64,000 nucleotides of DNA. Source: Deltaproteobacteria bacterium (GTDB taxonomy: Bacteria; Desulfobacterota; Desulfobulbia; Desulfobulbales; JAJRZW01). The translations under genes and the position numbers were made by a program. This document shows, in pieces, positions 17,086 through 25,999 of the stretch. Positions within the stretch are counted from its first letter, which is position 1; each line of letters opens with the position of its first letter. Under the pieces are notes generated by a model, which was given only the letters and a program-made list of their open reading frames with translations, was not told where the DNA came from and searched no databases. The stretch spans positions 56,123 through 120,122 of the forward strand of contig JAJRZW010000058.1 of assembly GCA_024275015.1 (NCBI GenBank). Direction: 5' to 3'.

Positions 17086-17789
17086 CCACGGATAATGGCC
17101 GCCAGATCGGCGGGGTTAAGATGACGGAAGCGACCGGCGGCAAGGCGGCCAAGACCAAGGCCGCCATAGGCGACGCGCCTTAAATGAATCACCGGGTGGC
17201 CGATGGCGGCAAACATCAGCCGGACCTGACGTTTGCGGCCTTCGTGGATAATCACCTCCCAGATACTGCCGGAGGCATTAACGGCAATCTTATTTATCCG
17301 CGCCGGACTGGTACGGTGGCCTTCTATATCAACGCCGCGACGCAGTTTGGCGATCAAGATCTTTTCCGGATACCCCTTGACCCGGACCTGATAGGTACGG
17401 GGAACCTCGTTGCGGGGGTGAAGAATCCGGTCGGCGAAATCACCATCATTGGTGAGGATCAGAGCCCCCTCGGTGTCAAAGTCAAGACGACCGACAGGAT
17501 AGACCCTTTCCTTTACCGCACCTAAAAGCTCGGTAACCGTGGGACGACCCTGGGGATCACTCATGGTGGTAACGTATCCGGCAGGCTTGTTGAGGAGAAG
17601 ATAGACCTTGGATTCAAGGCGCAGGACCCGGTCGTCAACCCTGACTTCCTGCCCCGTAACAACCCCGAACCAGGGCTCGTCAACCACCCGCCCCGCGACC
17701 CGGACCCGACCGGCACGGATGTACTCCTCGGCCTTACGCCGCGAACAGAATCCGGCCTGGGCCAGAAATTTCTGGAGGCGAACCGACAT
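17082..17789 (-). CDS. rluB: 23S rRNA pseudouridine synthase, RluB/RsuA family
   Basis: The 235-residue protein has an N-terminal S4 RNA-binding domain (residues 1-60) and a catalytic domain with Asp103 in GRLDFDTEGAL, the RsuA/RluB/E/F signature. LLNKPAGYVTT and EGRKRQVRLMFAAIGHPV are also typical. The assignment to RluB rather than RsuA is based on overall similarity and is less sure. The stop codon TAA lies inside the TTAA end of a family B repeat, so the last residues may differ from those of the ancestral gene. Confidence 0.88.
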   Translation of the reverse strand: MSVRLQKFLAQAGFCSRRKAEEYIRAGRVRVAGRVVDEPWFGVVTGQEVRVDDRVLRLESKVYLLLNKPAGYVTTMSDPQGRPTVTELLGAVKERVYPVGRLDFDTEGALILTNDGDFADRILHPRNEVPRTYQVRVKGYPEKILIAKLRRGVDIEGHRTSPARINKIAVNASGSIWEVIIHEGRKRQVRLMFAAIGHPVIHLRRVAYGGLGLGRLAAGRFRHLNPADLAAIIRG

Positions 17790-17888
17790 ATGGGTACCTT
17801 AAAAAAAGGGGTTTTTACCCGATCCCGACGTCATGAGCAAAATGAAAAATGCTCACATATTCTCGATATGCTGCGATTTTTAATTTTG

Positions 17889-18074
17889 ACAGTCTCGTAA
17901 CAATTCCCCGCGGAGGCGTCTTCGGCGATTTCCGGAAAAAGCCCCGGGCGGCGGGGTGAGTTAAAAAATCCCGCATGTTTGAGGGGCATAGCCCGAGTTC
18001 GGGATTTCAGCAGCCCGCCGCCCGGGGCCAGGAAATCGTCGTTTTCAGCCGGAGCGAGGACTTGTTACGAGTCC
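17889..18074 (+). repeat. Family C palindromic repeat, copy C1
   Basis: A nearly complete copy from GTCTCGTAACAA to TTGTTACGAGTC. Its internal TTAA site is empty, in contrast to C4. It contains GAGTTCGGGATTTCAGCAG and the paired GGCGATTTCC/GGAAATCGTC arms. A family E remnant ending in AAGATACCC follows directly (18079-18123). Confidence 0.8.
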
Positions 18075-18154
18075 AGCATTCCTTGGCCTCGGACAAAAAT
18101 CCTCATTTTTCAAGATACCCAGAAAACAACTGCGGTAAAAAGGGAGGATTGAAC

Positions 18155-18589
18155 TCAGACGGAGTAATCACCACGGCGATACTTGACTGTTTCAAGGTAA
18201 CAACTGGTACAGACCCGGTCAATAACCCGCGCCAAAGGCTCGTCCGGCGGTAATTGCTCCCGCAGTTCAAGAAGACCGATAACCCGTTCTTCAAGGGCGG
18301 CGACATGGGGTTCAAGGTCTTTACTCTTCAGGTCGAGATTGCCAAGACCCTGCTGGTACGATTCAAGATCGGCAACGGCACGATCGCTCAGTTCAAGGGC
18401 CGCAACCTTAAGGGCGGGATCCACCGGCGACGAGGCCATGACCCCGGCAAGGGCGCCGGGGGCCTCAACCGGGACCGGGGAACGCATATGAGTTTCAAGC
18501 AGCTGCTGAAAGTAATCGCTTCCGACACCGGCAACGCCTTTACCACTGGCGCCTGCCGATAATTCCGGGCTGATTCGGTTGATATGCAT
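18155..18589 (-). CDS. Conserved-looking hypothetical protein, 144 residues
   Basis: I do not recognise a family. The start at ATG 18589 has GAGGATCAGGG upstream. The frame also opens with a TTG at 18604. The first 60 residues are rich in Ser, Gly, Ala and Pro, and the rest is predicted mostly helical with ESYQQGLGNLDLKSKDLEPHV and LEERVIGLLELREQLP. The C-terminus is YRRGDYSV. There is no signal peptide or membrane segment. It stands alone between repeat C1 and the UbiD-family gene, so the context gives no hint of function. Confidence 0.65.
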   Translation of the reverse strand: MHINRISPELSAGASGKGVAGVGSDYFQQLLETHMRSPVPVEAPGALAGVMASSPVDPALKVAALELSDRAVADLESYQQGLGNLDLKSKDLEPHVAALEERVIGLLELREQLPPDEPLARVIDRVCTSCYLETVKYRRGDYSV

Positions 18590-18612
18590 GACCCTGATCC
18601 TCAAGAACCTTA

Positions 18613-18682
18613 GGGTTGTCTTGAAAAAATGAACATTTCATGACTCCGGGATCGAATGAAAACGCCATTCCCCAAGATACCC
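18613..18682 (+). repeat. Family E repeat, short copy E3
   Basis: The ends GGGTTGTCTTGAAAAAATGA and CCCCAAGATACCC are imperfect inverted repeats. It matches the ends of the longer copy E1 at 55011-55157, with a shorter middle. Confidence 0.6.
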
Positions 18683-18786
18683 TTTTATTGATGGACTCGT
18701 AACAGATCCATCTTTATTTAGATACTTCCATATTAAGATATCGGCAGCCCCAAGGTCAAATTAAAGTTTTTTCCTGGCCCAGGCCC

Positions 18787-20562
18787 TCAGCCGATCTGCG
18801 GCACCAGGCGGCCGATCCGTTCATCCACCTTTCTGCGGGTGGCGGCATCCACCTCAAGGGCATGGGGATACCACGACTTCATCCGGCAATCAAAGACTAT
18901 CGGCGCTTCAAGACTCAAGTGAAAACGACGGCACTCGCTCCCGGCGCCGTAGATATCGGCCGCGGGCTCAAAGCGGGTAAACATGGTCCACATGAACTCC
19001 GGCAAACCGGCAGTGGCGGCAGCGACATCATCGACCAGAAAGACCACCGGCCAGTCACCAAGACCGGCATGGGCTGCCAGCCGGGCGGGAAAACCATCCC
19101 CGTCCTCCCAGGCAGGACCGTTGACCACCAGGGTCCCGGGAAGAAAGGCCTTGACCCGGCTGCATTCCGACGGCAGGCTGCCGTTGAACTCGTCCCGCAG
19201 CTCCCGCCGCGCCTCCCGCCCCAAGCCGAGGAGGATCCCCTTTGAGCCCTTGTTAACCGCGGGCCCGGTATAGTCAAGGGTGTCCTGGGAGACATGGGAG
19301 AAGACAAAGAGGTCGCGGGTGAAATCGGCTCGTTCGAGGACATGGCGCCACAGTACCGGGAAATCGGCGACGTCGATGGAACCATCGGTAAGGATAAGGA
19401 ATTTGGTCAGCGAAAGCTGGCCTTCCCCTAAAATCCGCATCCCGGCGGCAAAGGCCTCGCGGGGGTAACGATTCTCGACCCTGGCCGCGGCAAGGCTGTG
19501 AAAACCGGTATCACCGAAGGTCTTGAGCTGGCTGACCCCCTTCATCACCAGGGGAAAAAGCGGCGACAGGAGTTCCTGGAGAAAGTCGCCGATATAATAA
19601 TCCTCCTGCCGGGGACGGCCGACCACGGTGGCGGGATAAATGGCGTTGTTACGGTGATACAGGCGGTGGGCCTTGAAAACCGGGTAATCATGGCGCAGGG
19701 AATTATAGCCGAAGTGGTCGCCGAACGGACCCTCGGGACGGCGCATATGCGGCGCCACCTCGCCCTTGACCGCGAATTCCACCCGCGCCACCAGGGGATG
19801 ACCGCCGTGGAGATCAGGGGCCATCTCGAGCTTTTCCCCCTGTAACAGAGAAGCAAGTATGAGCTCGGGGATATTTTCCGGAAGCGGCGCGATCGCGGCC
19901 ATGATCAGGGCCGGGGGGCCGCCGATGAACAACGACATCGGCAGGGACTCGTTACGGGCCTCGGCGACATGATAGTGAAAGCCGCCGCCCTTGTGGATCT
20001 GCCAGTGGATGCCGGTGGTCTCGTCGTCGTAGCGCTGGACGCGATACATGCCGAGATTATGGCCCCCGGTTTCCGGATGCTCGGTATATACCAGCGGCAG
20101 GGTGACAAAGGCACCGCCGTCGGTTTCCCAGGAGGTCAGAAGCGGCAATTCGCCAAGCCGCGGCGGAATCTGACAGTTATCAAGAATCGGTGCCTTTTTT
20201 ACTTTTCTAAGTCCCAGCTTCATCGCCGAACGCGCCACTCCCCGCATCTGCCACAGACGAGCGGGTGAGAAATCAAGATTTTCAAGGTTCCGGACCAGTT
20301 CGGTGACAAAACGCCGCGGCCGGGCGCCAAAGGCCAGGTCCATGCGTTTGCCGCTGCCGAAGAGATTGGTCGCCACCGGAAAGACGCTGCCCCGGACATT
20401 ATTAAAAAAAAGCGCCGGCCCGCCGCGGCTGATAACCCGGCGATGAATCTCAGCGATTTCAAGATATGGATCGACCTCGTCCTCGATCACCAGGAGTTCG
20501 TCCTCGGCCCGGAGGATGTCAATAAACTGCCGCAGGTCCGTGATTATTTTTCTTTTACGCAC
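18787..20562 (-). CDS. UbiD-family decarboxylase
   Basis: The 591-residue protein belongs to the prenylated-FMN-dependent UbiD decarboxylases. It contains GMYRVQRYDDETTGIHWQIH, MRRPEGPFGDHFGYN with the conserved acidic residues, and the N-terminal LRQFIDILRAEDEL. UbiD enzymes act in ubiquinone or menaquinone synthesis (the MqnL role in the futalosine route) or on aromatic acids. A ubiX-type partner gene that makes the cofactor is not in this window. In an anaerobe a menaquinone role is the most likely. The gene is monocistronic, flanked by repeats on both sides. Confidence 0.9.
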   Translation of the reverse strand: MRKRKIITDLRQFIDILRAEDELLVIEDEVDPYLEIAEIHRRVISRGGPALFFNNVRGSVFPVATNLFGSGKRMDLAFGARPRRFVTELVRNLENLDFSPARLWQMRGVARSAMKLGLRKVKKAPILDNCQIPPRLGELPLLTSWETDGGAFVTLPLVYTEHPETGGHNLGMYRVQRYDDETTGIHWQIHKGGGFHYHVAEARNESLPMSLFIGGPPALIMAAIAPLPENIPELILASLLQGEKLEMAPDLHGGHPLVARVEFAVKGEVAPHMRRPEGPFGDHFGYNSLRHDYPVFKAHRLYHRNNAIYPATVVGRPRQEDYYIGDFLQELLSPLFPLVMKGVSQLKTFGDTGFHSLAAARVENRYPREAFAAGMRILGEGQLSLTKFLILTDGSIDVADFPVLWRHVLERADFTRDLFVFSHVSQDTLDYTGPAVNKGSKGILLGLGREARRELRDEFNGSLPSECSRVKAFLPGTLVVNGPAWEDGDGFPARLAAHAGLGDWPVVFLVDDVAAATAGLPEFMWTMFTRFEPAADIYGAGSECRRFHLSLEAPIVFDCRMKSWYPHALEVDAATRRKVDERIGRLVPQIG

Positions 20563-20621
20563 GCCTTTACCCTAACGGTTTTAATGAACCTTTAATAATT
20601 TTTATCGAACTTTTTACTTGA

Positions 20622-20751
20622 TGGACTCGTAACAACTCCCCGTTCCGGCTGAAAACGGCGATTTCCGCAAAAAACCTCTCTTTCCGTCATTCCGGCGAAA
20701 GCCGGAATCCATAATGTATTGAAATCACAGGATTCCGGATCAAGTCCAGGA
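20622..20751 (+). repeat. Family C end fragment followed by family D copy D1
   Basis: GATGGACTCGTAACAACTCC and the GGCTGAAAACGGCGATTTCC arm (20622-20672) are the outer part of family C. From 20681 the palindrome GTCATTCCGGCGAAAGCCGG and GGATTCCGGATCAAGTCC follow, which is family D without its outer ends. Confidence 0.7.
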
Positions 20752-20870
20752 TACTTCCATCATCCTAATCTTCCGCTATTTTTACATTTTTACTTTTGCT
20801 TTTTGCCTTTCAGAGCAGTAGAAAAACCTTGAAACGTCATTTTCGCCGCTCCGTCAACATTGCAATTTTA

Positions 20871-21107
20871 TCATTCATCACCTAAAAAATGACGATGATA
20901 TTCATTGTGGCTTAAATGACGTTTCAACAGACGGGTTATCTGATCGACCAGCAGAGAAATCTCCCCGCTTTCCAGTCTGGCGGCAAGCCGGGTGAGAAGA
21001 TCCGGGGACGCGAGGCAACGGATAAACAGCTCAAAAGAACGGCGGTCGGTCTCAAGGTCGAGGCCGAAACAGATGGCGCCGGGGGATTGCGTTTCTTTAT
21101 TGCTCAT
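20871..21107 (-). CDS. Small hypothetical protein, 78 residues
   Basis: The protein contains PGAICFGLDLETDRRSFEL and ends in a helical region with LLKRHLSHNEYHRHFLGDE. It has AAGGAA about 11 bases before its ATG. No signal peptide or membrane segment is seen. I do not recognise a named family, though the residue pattern looks like a genuine soluble helical protein. It is divergent from the PilZ gene with only about 21 bp between the start codons. Confidence 0.6.
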   Translation of the reverse strand: MSNKETQSPGAICFGLDLETDRRSFELFIRCLASPDLLTRLAARLESGEISLLVDQITRLLKRHLSHNEYHRHFLGDE

Positions 21108-21128
21108 AATTACAGAGTTCCTTTTAAA

Positions 21129-21875
21129 ATGGCATTGATCAAAGGCAGGGAAACAAACGGGGCCTTAAACGGCTGGGTTCCGGACGAAATCGGCTATCAA
21201 CGCACCGCCTCCATGGCGATTATCAGCAATATCCTCAAAAATCTGATCGACAAACGCCGTTTCCTTAACCTGCGGCAGAAAGACGGCTACCAGTCGGGCA
21301 ACACCATAATCTTTAACTTCGACTGCCGGCAACTGGCCATTGACAAGCCGGTGGACTGGCCCGGGAACGACCTCCCGATAACCATCGTCTTCCGCGACGA
21401 TCAGATGCTTCTGAATCACTGCACCGTCCAAATCCGGGCCACCACTTCCGACACCCTGTTCACCGAGTTCCCGACCGAGCTTTATCAACTCCAGCGCCGT
21501 TCCCACTATCGGGTTGACGTACCCCGGGCCAGCCGGGTCACCCTTACCCGTAAAAGCGAGACCATACCCGGGTTTTTTTTAAGCGACATCAGTGCCAACG
21601 GAATCCTCATCAGCCGCAAGGGAGAAATCATCCTTAAAAAAGACGACCCGGTCAAAAATATAACCCTGATAATCCCCCCCGACGAACCGCCGGTGGGAGA
21701 TCCCGACGATGACGACACCATCATCTTCATCAAAAAAGGCCAGGCGACGCGAATATTTATCAACAAACGTCTGCGCCTGTGCCATGCCGGAATCCGCCTG
21801 TTTGTCGAAGGCAAGGAGGAAGAGACCCTGCTCCGCTATGTCCGCCGCCGCGAACTCGAACTCCTCAGGCGCTGA
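21129..21875 (+). CDS. PilZ-domain protein (c-di-GMP receptor type)
   Basis: The 248-residue protein has a YcgR-like N-terminal beta domain and a PilZ domain from about residue 120. The c-di-GMP motifs are present: an RxxxR run in QRRSHYRVDVP and DISANGILIS (D/NxSxxG). The ATG at 21129 gives the best N-terminus, but has no obvious Shine-Dalgarno. A second ATG at 21211 is possible. Upstream sequence in the same frame overlaps the divergent small gene and was left out. PilZ proteins regulate motility, polysaccharide export or transcription in response to c-di-GMP. The 3' end overlaps the convergent yjbQ gene by 11 bp. Confidence 0.85.
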   Translation: MALIKGRETNGALNGWVPDEIGYQRTASMAIISNILKNLIDKRRFLNLRQKDGYQSGNTIIFNFDCRQLAIDKPVDWPGNDLPITIVFRDDQMLLNHCTVQIRATTSDTLFTEFPTELYQLQRRSHYRVDVPRASRVTLTRKSETIPGFFLSDISANGILISRKGEIILKKDDPVKNITLIIPPDEPPVGDPDDDDTIIFIKKGQATRIFINKRLRLCHAGIRLFVEGKEEETLLRYVRRRELELLRR

Positions 21876-22263
21876 TCCGCCACCACACCTTGCGGGTTCT
21901 GGGACCATCAAACTCGCAGAAAAATACCTTCTGCCAGGTCCCAAGGCGCATCACCCCACCGCTTATGATGATCGCAACCGACGACCCCATGAGCGAGGCC
22001 AGGACATGGGAGGGGGAATTACCCTCCAGGTGGCGGTAGGGATAGGACACCGGCAGCATCTCCCGCAGGGCTCCGACGATATCGCTCCGCACCGCCGGAT
22101 CAGCACCCTCGTTAATGGTAATCCCGGCGGTGGTATGGGGGCTGAATACCATCAGGACGCCGTCGGCAATGCCGCTTGCGGCAACCGTTTGGGCAAGATC
22201 GGCGCTGATATCGACAAGCTCCATATCTTTTCCGGTCCTGAGCTGAAACTCGCCTGAATGCAT
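21865..22263 (-). CDS. yjbQ: YjbQ/UPF0047 family protein
   Basis: The 132-residue protein contains the family signature SPHTTAGITINEGADP, HLEGNSPSHVLASLMGSS and GTWQKVFFCEFDGPR. It starts at ATG 22263, preceded by AGGAGG. Family members form trimers. Some have thiamine-phosphate synthase activity in vitro, but the physiological role is not settled. Confidence 0.9.
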   Translation of the reverse strand: MHSGEFQLRTGKDMELVDISADLAQTVAASGIADGVLMVFSPHTTAGITINEGADPAVRSDIVGALREMLPVSYPYRHLEGNSPSHVLASLMGSSVAIIISGGVMRLGTWQKVFFCEFDGPRTRKVWWRISA

Positions 22264-22372
22264 AACAGATCCTCCTTTTTTCCTTATGAAGGAACCCGAG
22301 ACGGAGAAAAAAATCAAGCCGGTGGACACCGGATGGCTAAAGTGTTAATTAGGCCCCTGTTATCAAATACCT

Positions 22373-22529
22373 TTAACAGCCCGTTGAAAAACGGGCTGGC
22401 CGCGGCGCACGGACGCGCCGCCGATTTCACCTGGCTGAAAAACCCAGTGAAATCGAGAGGTTGGCCGGAACTTGTTTTGGCCAACCGGGAGTTGAAAAAG
22501 CCAGGACGGCTTTTTCAACGGGCTGTTAA
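22373..22529 (+). repeat. Family B MITE-like repeat, copy B3 (best-preserved copy)
   Basis: The ends are a perfect 19-bp inverted repeat: TTAACAGCCCGTTGAAAAA at 22373 and its reverse complement at 22511-22529. Inside are a GCGCACGGACGCGCCGCC core, the pair TTTCACC..GGTGAAA-like arms around a TGAAAAACCCA loop, and GAGGTTGGCC/GGCCAACCGG. Confidence 0.9.
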
Positions 22530-22568
22530 AAGGATGGACTCGTAACAAATATGTCGATGACTAAGTAA

Positions 22569-22759
22569 GATGGTCTCGTAACAATTTCCTGCGGAGGCGT
22601 CTTCAGCGATTTTCGGAAAAAGCGCCGGGCGGCGGGATGGGTTAAGAAATCCCCGCATGTTTTAGGGCATAGCCCAAATTCGGGATTTCAGCAGCCCGCC
22701 GCCCGGGGCCCGAAAATCGTCGTTTTCTCCCCGGAGCGGGGACTTGTTACGATTTCGTC
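22569..22759 (+). repeat. Family C palindromic repeat, copy C2
   Basis: It starts with GATGGTCTCGTAACAA and ends near TTGTTACGATTTCGTC. The interior matches C1, with an empty TTAA site. A short separate family-C-like end (GGATGGACTCGTAACAAATA) lies at 22531-22550. Confidence 0.8.
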
Positions 22760-22771
22760 AAGTTAAGATAA

Positions 22772-22899
22772 TTTCGCAAAAGCCCCTTCTTTCCGTCATT
22801 CCGGTGAAGGCCGGAATCCATAATGTGTTTAAATCACAGGATTCCGGATCAAGTCCGTAATGACACAAATGATGATTTGCGACTTTTTACGCCGCCATC
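22772..22899 (+). repeat. Family D repeat, copy D2
   Basis: The core GTCATTCCGG..CCGGAATCC and GGATTCCGGATCAAGTCCG palindromes are flanked by a TTTCGCAAAA left end and a TTTTTACGCCGCCATC right end. It lies directly upstream of the met8-ccsA-hemA cluster, so the promoter of that cluster must be inside or just after the repeat. Confidence 0.75.
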
Positions 22900-22930
22900 T
22901 TTACCGTAAACTCGTATCCGTAAATCGAAT

Positions 22931-23638
22931 ATGGACTTTTTCCCCATCAGCCTTGACATAAAAAACTCTCCCTGCACCGTTATCGGCGGCGGCCGGGTAG
23001 CGGCAAGGAAGGCGGCCGCCCTCCTCGACGCCGGGGCAATAGTCCGGGCCATCAGTCCGGAGGCGTCCCCGGAACTGCTTGCCCTTTGCTCAAGGGCAAA
23101 GTTCAGTCACCAGGCGCGACCCTACCGGAAAGGCGACCTCAACGGTGCCTTTCTGGTCATCGCCGCCACCGACGACGAAGAGATCCAGGCCGAGGTATGG
23201 CAGGAGGCCCGGGAACTCAAGGTTCTGGTCAACGTTGCCGATGTCCCCCGGCGGTGCAATTTCATCCTCCCGGCAACCATGAACGCGGGTGACCTCAATA
23301 TTTCGATATCAACCGGGGGTAAAAGTCCGGCCCTGGCCCGTTTCATCCGCAAAAAAATCGAGGCCGAATACAGCCGCGGCTACCCTGAAATAACCGCGAT
23401 CATGGGAGCACTTCGCCCCTTTGTCCTTGGCCTCGATCTCGGGCATGAACAGAACCGTGAGCTGTTCTCAAAATTGTTGCATGCTGATTTTCTCTTGTGG
23501 ATACGCGGGCGGGAATGGGATAAGATAAAAAATCATATTCAGGAAGTACTTGCACGGCAACTGCCCACCGATCTTAAGGCCGAACTTGTGACGATCGTCC
23601 GTGGCAGTGAAAAAATTCGGGGGGGAGTAACACCATGA
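22931..23638 (+). CDS. Precorrin-2 dehydrogenase / sirohydrochlorin ferrochelatase-like (Met8/CysG-N)
   Basis: The 235-residue protein has the NAD-binding start VIGGGRVAARKAAALLDAG, the ADVPRRCNFILPA segment and ISTGGKSPALARFIRK, all typical of Met8-type siroheme synthases. These oxidise precorrin-2 to sirohydrochlorin and some also insert iron. It heads a cluster with ccsA and hemA (4- and 11-bp overlaps), an arrangement known in Desulfobacterota. In this setting it may feed siroheme for sulfite reductase or the alternative heme pathway. Confidence 0.9.
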   Translation: MDFFPISLDIKNSPCTVIGGGRVAARKAAALLDAGAIVRAISPEASPELLALCSRAKFSHQARPYRKGDLNGAFLVIAATDDEEIQAEVWQEARELKVLVNVADVPRRCNFILPATMNAGDLNISISTGGKSPALARFIRKKIEAEYSRGYPEITAIMGALRPFVLGLDLGHEQNRELFSKLLHADFLLWIRGREWDKIKNHIQEVLARQLPTDLKAELVTIVRGSEKIRGGVTP

Positions 23639-24450
23639 TCATTCTCTTTAACCTCGCCCTTGGGGGGTATATATTCGCCACCCTTTCCTATCTGATTTTC
23701 TTCGGCAACGGCAATAAAAAAATCCGCACCCTGGCCCGGGCGGCGATAATCGGGGCCGGGGTTATGCACATCCTATACACCGTGGCCCGGATGGTAAAGG
23801 CCGGTCATACCCCGATCACCAATAACCATGAGGCGGTATCCTTCTTCGCCCTGGCGGTCACCTGGGGCTACCTCTCCTTCCGCTGGCGTTACCGGGTACA
23901 GAACTTCGGGGTCTTTGTCAGCCCGATCATCGTCGCCCTGATGCTGGTGGCGAAATTCTCAAGCCAGGCGGTGATGGAATTACCTCCGGCCCTTCAGAGC
24001 CTTTGGTTGCCGGTGCATGCCTCGATCGCGGTGATGGCCAACGGCTTTCTCGCCCTGGCCTTCTGTGGCGGAATCATGTATCTCCTTCAGGAACGGGAGA
24101 TCAAGAAAAAGAAATTCGGCCTCTTCTACCACCGTCTGCCCTCGCTTGAAGCCCTGGACGACCTTAACCGCCACTGCCTCGCGGTGGGTTTTCCGCTGAT
24201 GACCCTGGGGATCATCAGCGGTTCAGTATGGGCCAAACAGGCCTGGGGGACATACTGGCAGTGGGACCCGAAAGAAACCTGGTCGCTTATTACCTGGTTC
24301 ATATACGCCGCCATCCTCCACCAGCGCTTCACCGCCGGCTGGCGCCGCCGCCGGGCCGCGATCATGGCAATCGTCGGTTTTGCCGCCGCCCTCTTTACCC
24401 TCTGGGGGGTAAACTTTCTTATCGGAGGAGTGCATTCCTATGCAGGCTGA
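23635..24450 (+). CDS. Cytochrome c assembly protein, CcsA/HemX type
   Basis: The 271-residue protein has about eight membrane helices and the tryptophan-rich heme-handling motif WGTYWQWDPKETWSL (about residues 204-218), shared by CcsA, CcmC and CcmF. Conserved histidines occur near the second helix and at VHSYAG close to the end. It is short enough to be the HemX-like member that precedes hemA in many bacteria. It could export heme for cytochrome c maturation or influence HemA levels. It overlaps both neighbours. Confidence 0.88.
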   Translation: MIILFNLALGGYIFATLSYLIFFGNGNKKIRTLARAAIIGAGVMHILYTVARMVKAGHTPITNNHEAVSFFALAVTWGYLSFRWRYRVQNFGVFVSPIIVALMLVAKFSSQAVMELPPALQSLWLPVHASIAVMANGFLALAFCGGIMYLLQEREIKKKKFGLFYHRLPSLEALDDLNRHCLAVGFPLMTLGIISGSVWAKQAWGTYWQWDPKETWSLITWFIYAAILHQRFTAGWRRRRAAIMAIVGFAAALFTLWGVNFLIGGVHSYAG

Positions 24451-25747
24451 CAACATCCTCCTCATCGGCCTGAACCACAAAACCGCACCGGTGGCAATCC
24501 GCGAAAAAATGGCCCTGGCCGGAGACCGCGAACTCCCATATCAGCAATTACGACGGCTGGGCTGCGAGGAATGCTGCATCCTCTCCACCTGTAACCGGGT
24601 TGAGATCTCCTTTGTCAGCCGCGATCCGGAAAAAACCGGCCCGGCGGTACGAAAATTCCTTTTCGGCGACAGCAACCTGTCGCAGGAAGAGTATGAAAAA
24701 TACAGCTACCTGCACCAAGGCTCAACGGCGGTAGCCCACCTCTTCCGGGTAGCGGCAAGCCTCGACTCTATGATCGTCGGCGAACCCCAGATTCTGGGAC
24801 AACTTAAGCAGGCGTTCAAGGTCGCGACTGAAAACAAGAGCAGCGGCCCGATCCTTAATCGTTTTTTTCACAAGGCCTTTTCAGTGGCCAAAAGGGTGCG
24901 GACCGAAACCAGCATAGGCTCAAACGCCGTCTCCATAAGCTACGCCGCCGTCGAACTGGCAAAAAAAATCTTCGGCGACCTTGGCGGCAAAAACGTCATG
25001 CTCCTCGGTGCCGGTGAGATGGCGGAACTGGCAGCCGAACACCTGATTAACCAGGGGATAAACGAAGTCCTGGTGGTCAACCGCACCCTTGAAAGAGCGG
25101 TCAATCTGGCGCAACGGTTCAAGGGCAGGGCCGCCGGGCTTGATCAACTTGTCGACCGACTTACCGAGATCGATATCCTCATCAGCTCCACCGGCGCTCC
25201 GGGTCTGGTACTGAGCGGGCCTGAGGTCAAACCGATCATGCGCCGGCGGATGAACAGCCCCCTGTTCCTCATCGACATCGCCGTCCCCCGTGACCTTGAT
25301 CCTGCCCTAAACGACATCGACAACGTCTATCTCTACGACATCGACGACCTCCAGCAGGTGGTCGAGATGAATAAAAGCGAACGCGATAAAGAGGCGACAC
25401 GGGGCGAGGCCATTGTCGGTGAAGAGGCGATCAAGTTCAGTCAATGGCTCAACGCCATGGAGATTGGCACTACCATCGCGGCCCTGAAAGACAAAACCGA
25501 CGAAATATGCGCCGCCGAACTTGCCCGGACCCTGAAACACCTTGGCAATCTGTCGGACAAGGAGAAAAATTCGCTTGAAAAGATGGTCGCCGCCATCGCC
25601 GCCAGAATGGCCCACAATCCGATCATGTTTATGAAAAAAGAAACCGATCCTGAGCTGCGGACGGAAAAACTGGCCATGGTCCGCCGCATCTTCGCCCTTG
25701 ATCCAGCCCCGGAAGGCGGTCGCTGCGAAAGGCACGACCAGCCGTAA
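24440..25747 (+). CDS. hemA: Glutamyl-tRNA reductase
   Basis: The 435-residue NADPH enzyme reduces glutamyl-tRNA to glutamate-1-semialdehyde, which HemL (9.8 kb) converts to 5-aminolevulinate. It shows GLNHKTAPVAIREKM, the active-site cysteine in ILSTCNRVE, SMIVGEPQILGQLK, and the NADPH domain with LLGAGEMAELAAEHL. The C-terminal dimerisation helix is complete. The start lies in the end of ccsA. Confidence 0.97.
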   Translation: MQADNILLIGLNHKTAPVAIREKMALAGDRELPYQQLRRLGCEECCILSTCNRVEISFVSRDPEKTGPAVRKFLFGDSNLSQEEYEKYSYLHQGSTAVAHLFRVAASLDSMIVGEPQILGQLKQAFKVATENKSSGPILNRFFHKAFSVAKRVRTETSIGSNAVSISYAAVELAKKIFGDLGGKNVMLLGAGEMAELAAEHLINQGINEVLVVNRTLERAVNLAQRFKGRAAGLDQLVDRLTEIDILISSTGAPGLVLSGPEVKPIMRRRMNSPLFLIDIAVPRDLDPALNDIDNVYLYDIDDLQQVVEMNKSERDKEATRGEAIVGEEAIKFSQWLNAMEIGTTIAALKDKTDEICAAELARTLKHLGNLSDKEKNSLEKMVAAIAARMAHNPIMFMKKETDPELRTEKLAMVRRIFALDPAPEGGRCERHDQP

Positions 25748-25770
25748 ACCTTGTATCCATGCAAGGAAAG

Positions 25771-25885
25771 GGAACGGGCCGAGGCGAGCGCGTTGATTAT
25801 ACTTTCGGTATATCAACTCACTCGCCGACAGGACATAGGGCCATACCGGACGCGCCCCGCAGGGCGGCGGGGTGAATCAGGCCCT
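25771..25885 (+). repeat. Family A palindromic repeat, copy A3
   Basis: It contains the hairpin GTTGATTATACTTTCGGTAT followed by ATCAAC, flanked by GGCGAG arms, and the GCAGGGCGGCGGGG segment. It lies between hemA and the rpmH promoter. Confidence 0.65.
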
Positions 25886-25929
25886 GCGGCCCGTCGCGCC
25901 TGACGATGAATCCCAGGCCACAAAGGCTA

Positions 25930-25958
25930 TTGACATCCTGCCGCCGCCCTATTATTAT
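25930..25958 (+). promoter_or_regulatory. Sigma-70 type promoter of the rpmH operon
   Basis: TTGACA at 25930-25935 and TATTAT at 25953-25958 are separated by exactly 17 bp. It is the only convincing promoter in the 370-bp spacer and leaves a leader of about 155 nt before rpmH. Confidence 0.75.
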
Positions 25959-25983
25959 CACTCCTTTCCTGCATCAGTCGACA

Positions 25984-25999
25984 GAGTTCAAGTGAACTC
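25984..25999. promoter_or_regulatory. Short palindrome in the rpmH leader
   Basis: GAGTTCA and TGAACTC flank a 2-bp centre, about 20 bases after the expected transcription start. It could be an operator or an RNA hairpin. I know no named protein for it. Confidence 0.35.

Noticed and set aside
22258..22545. Open frames across repeat B3 on both strands
   Set aside because: They exist only because family B has few stop codons. The same peptide (…GRLFQ…) appears at every copy.
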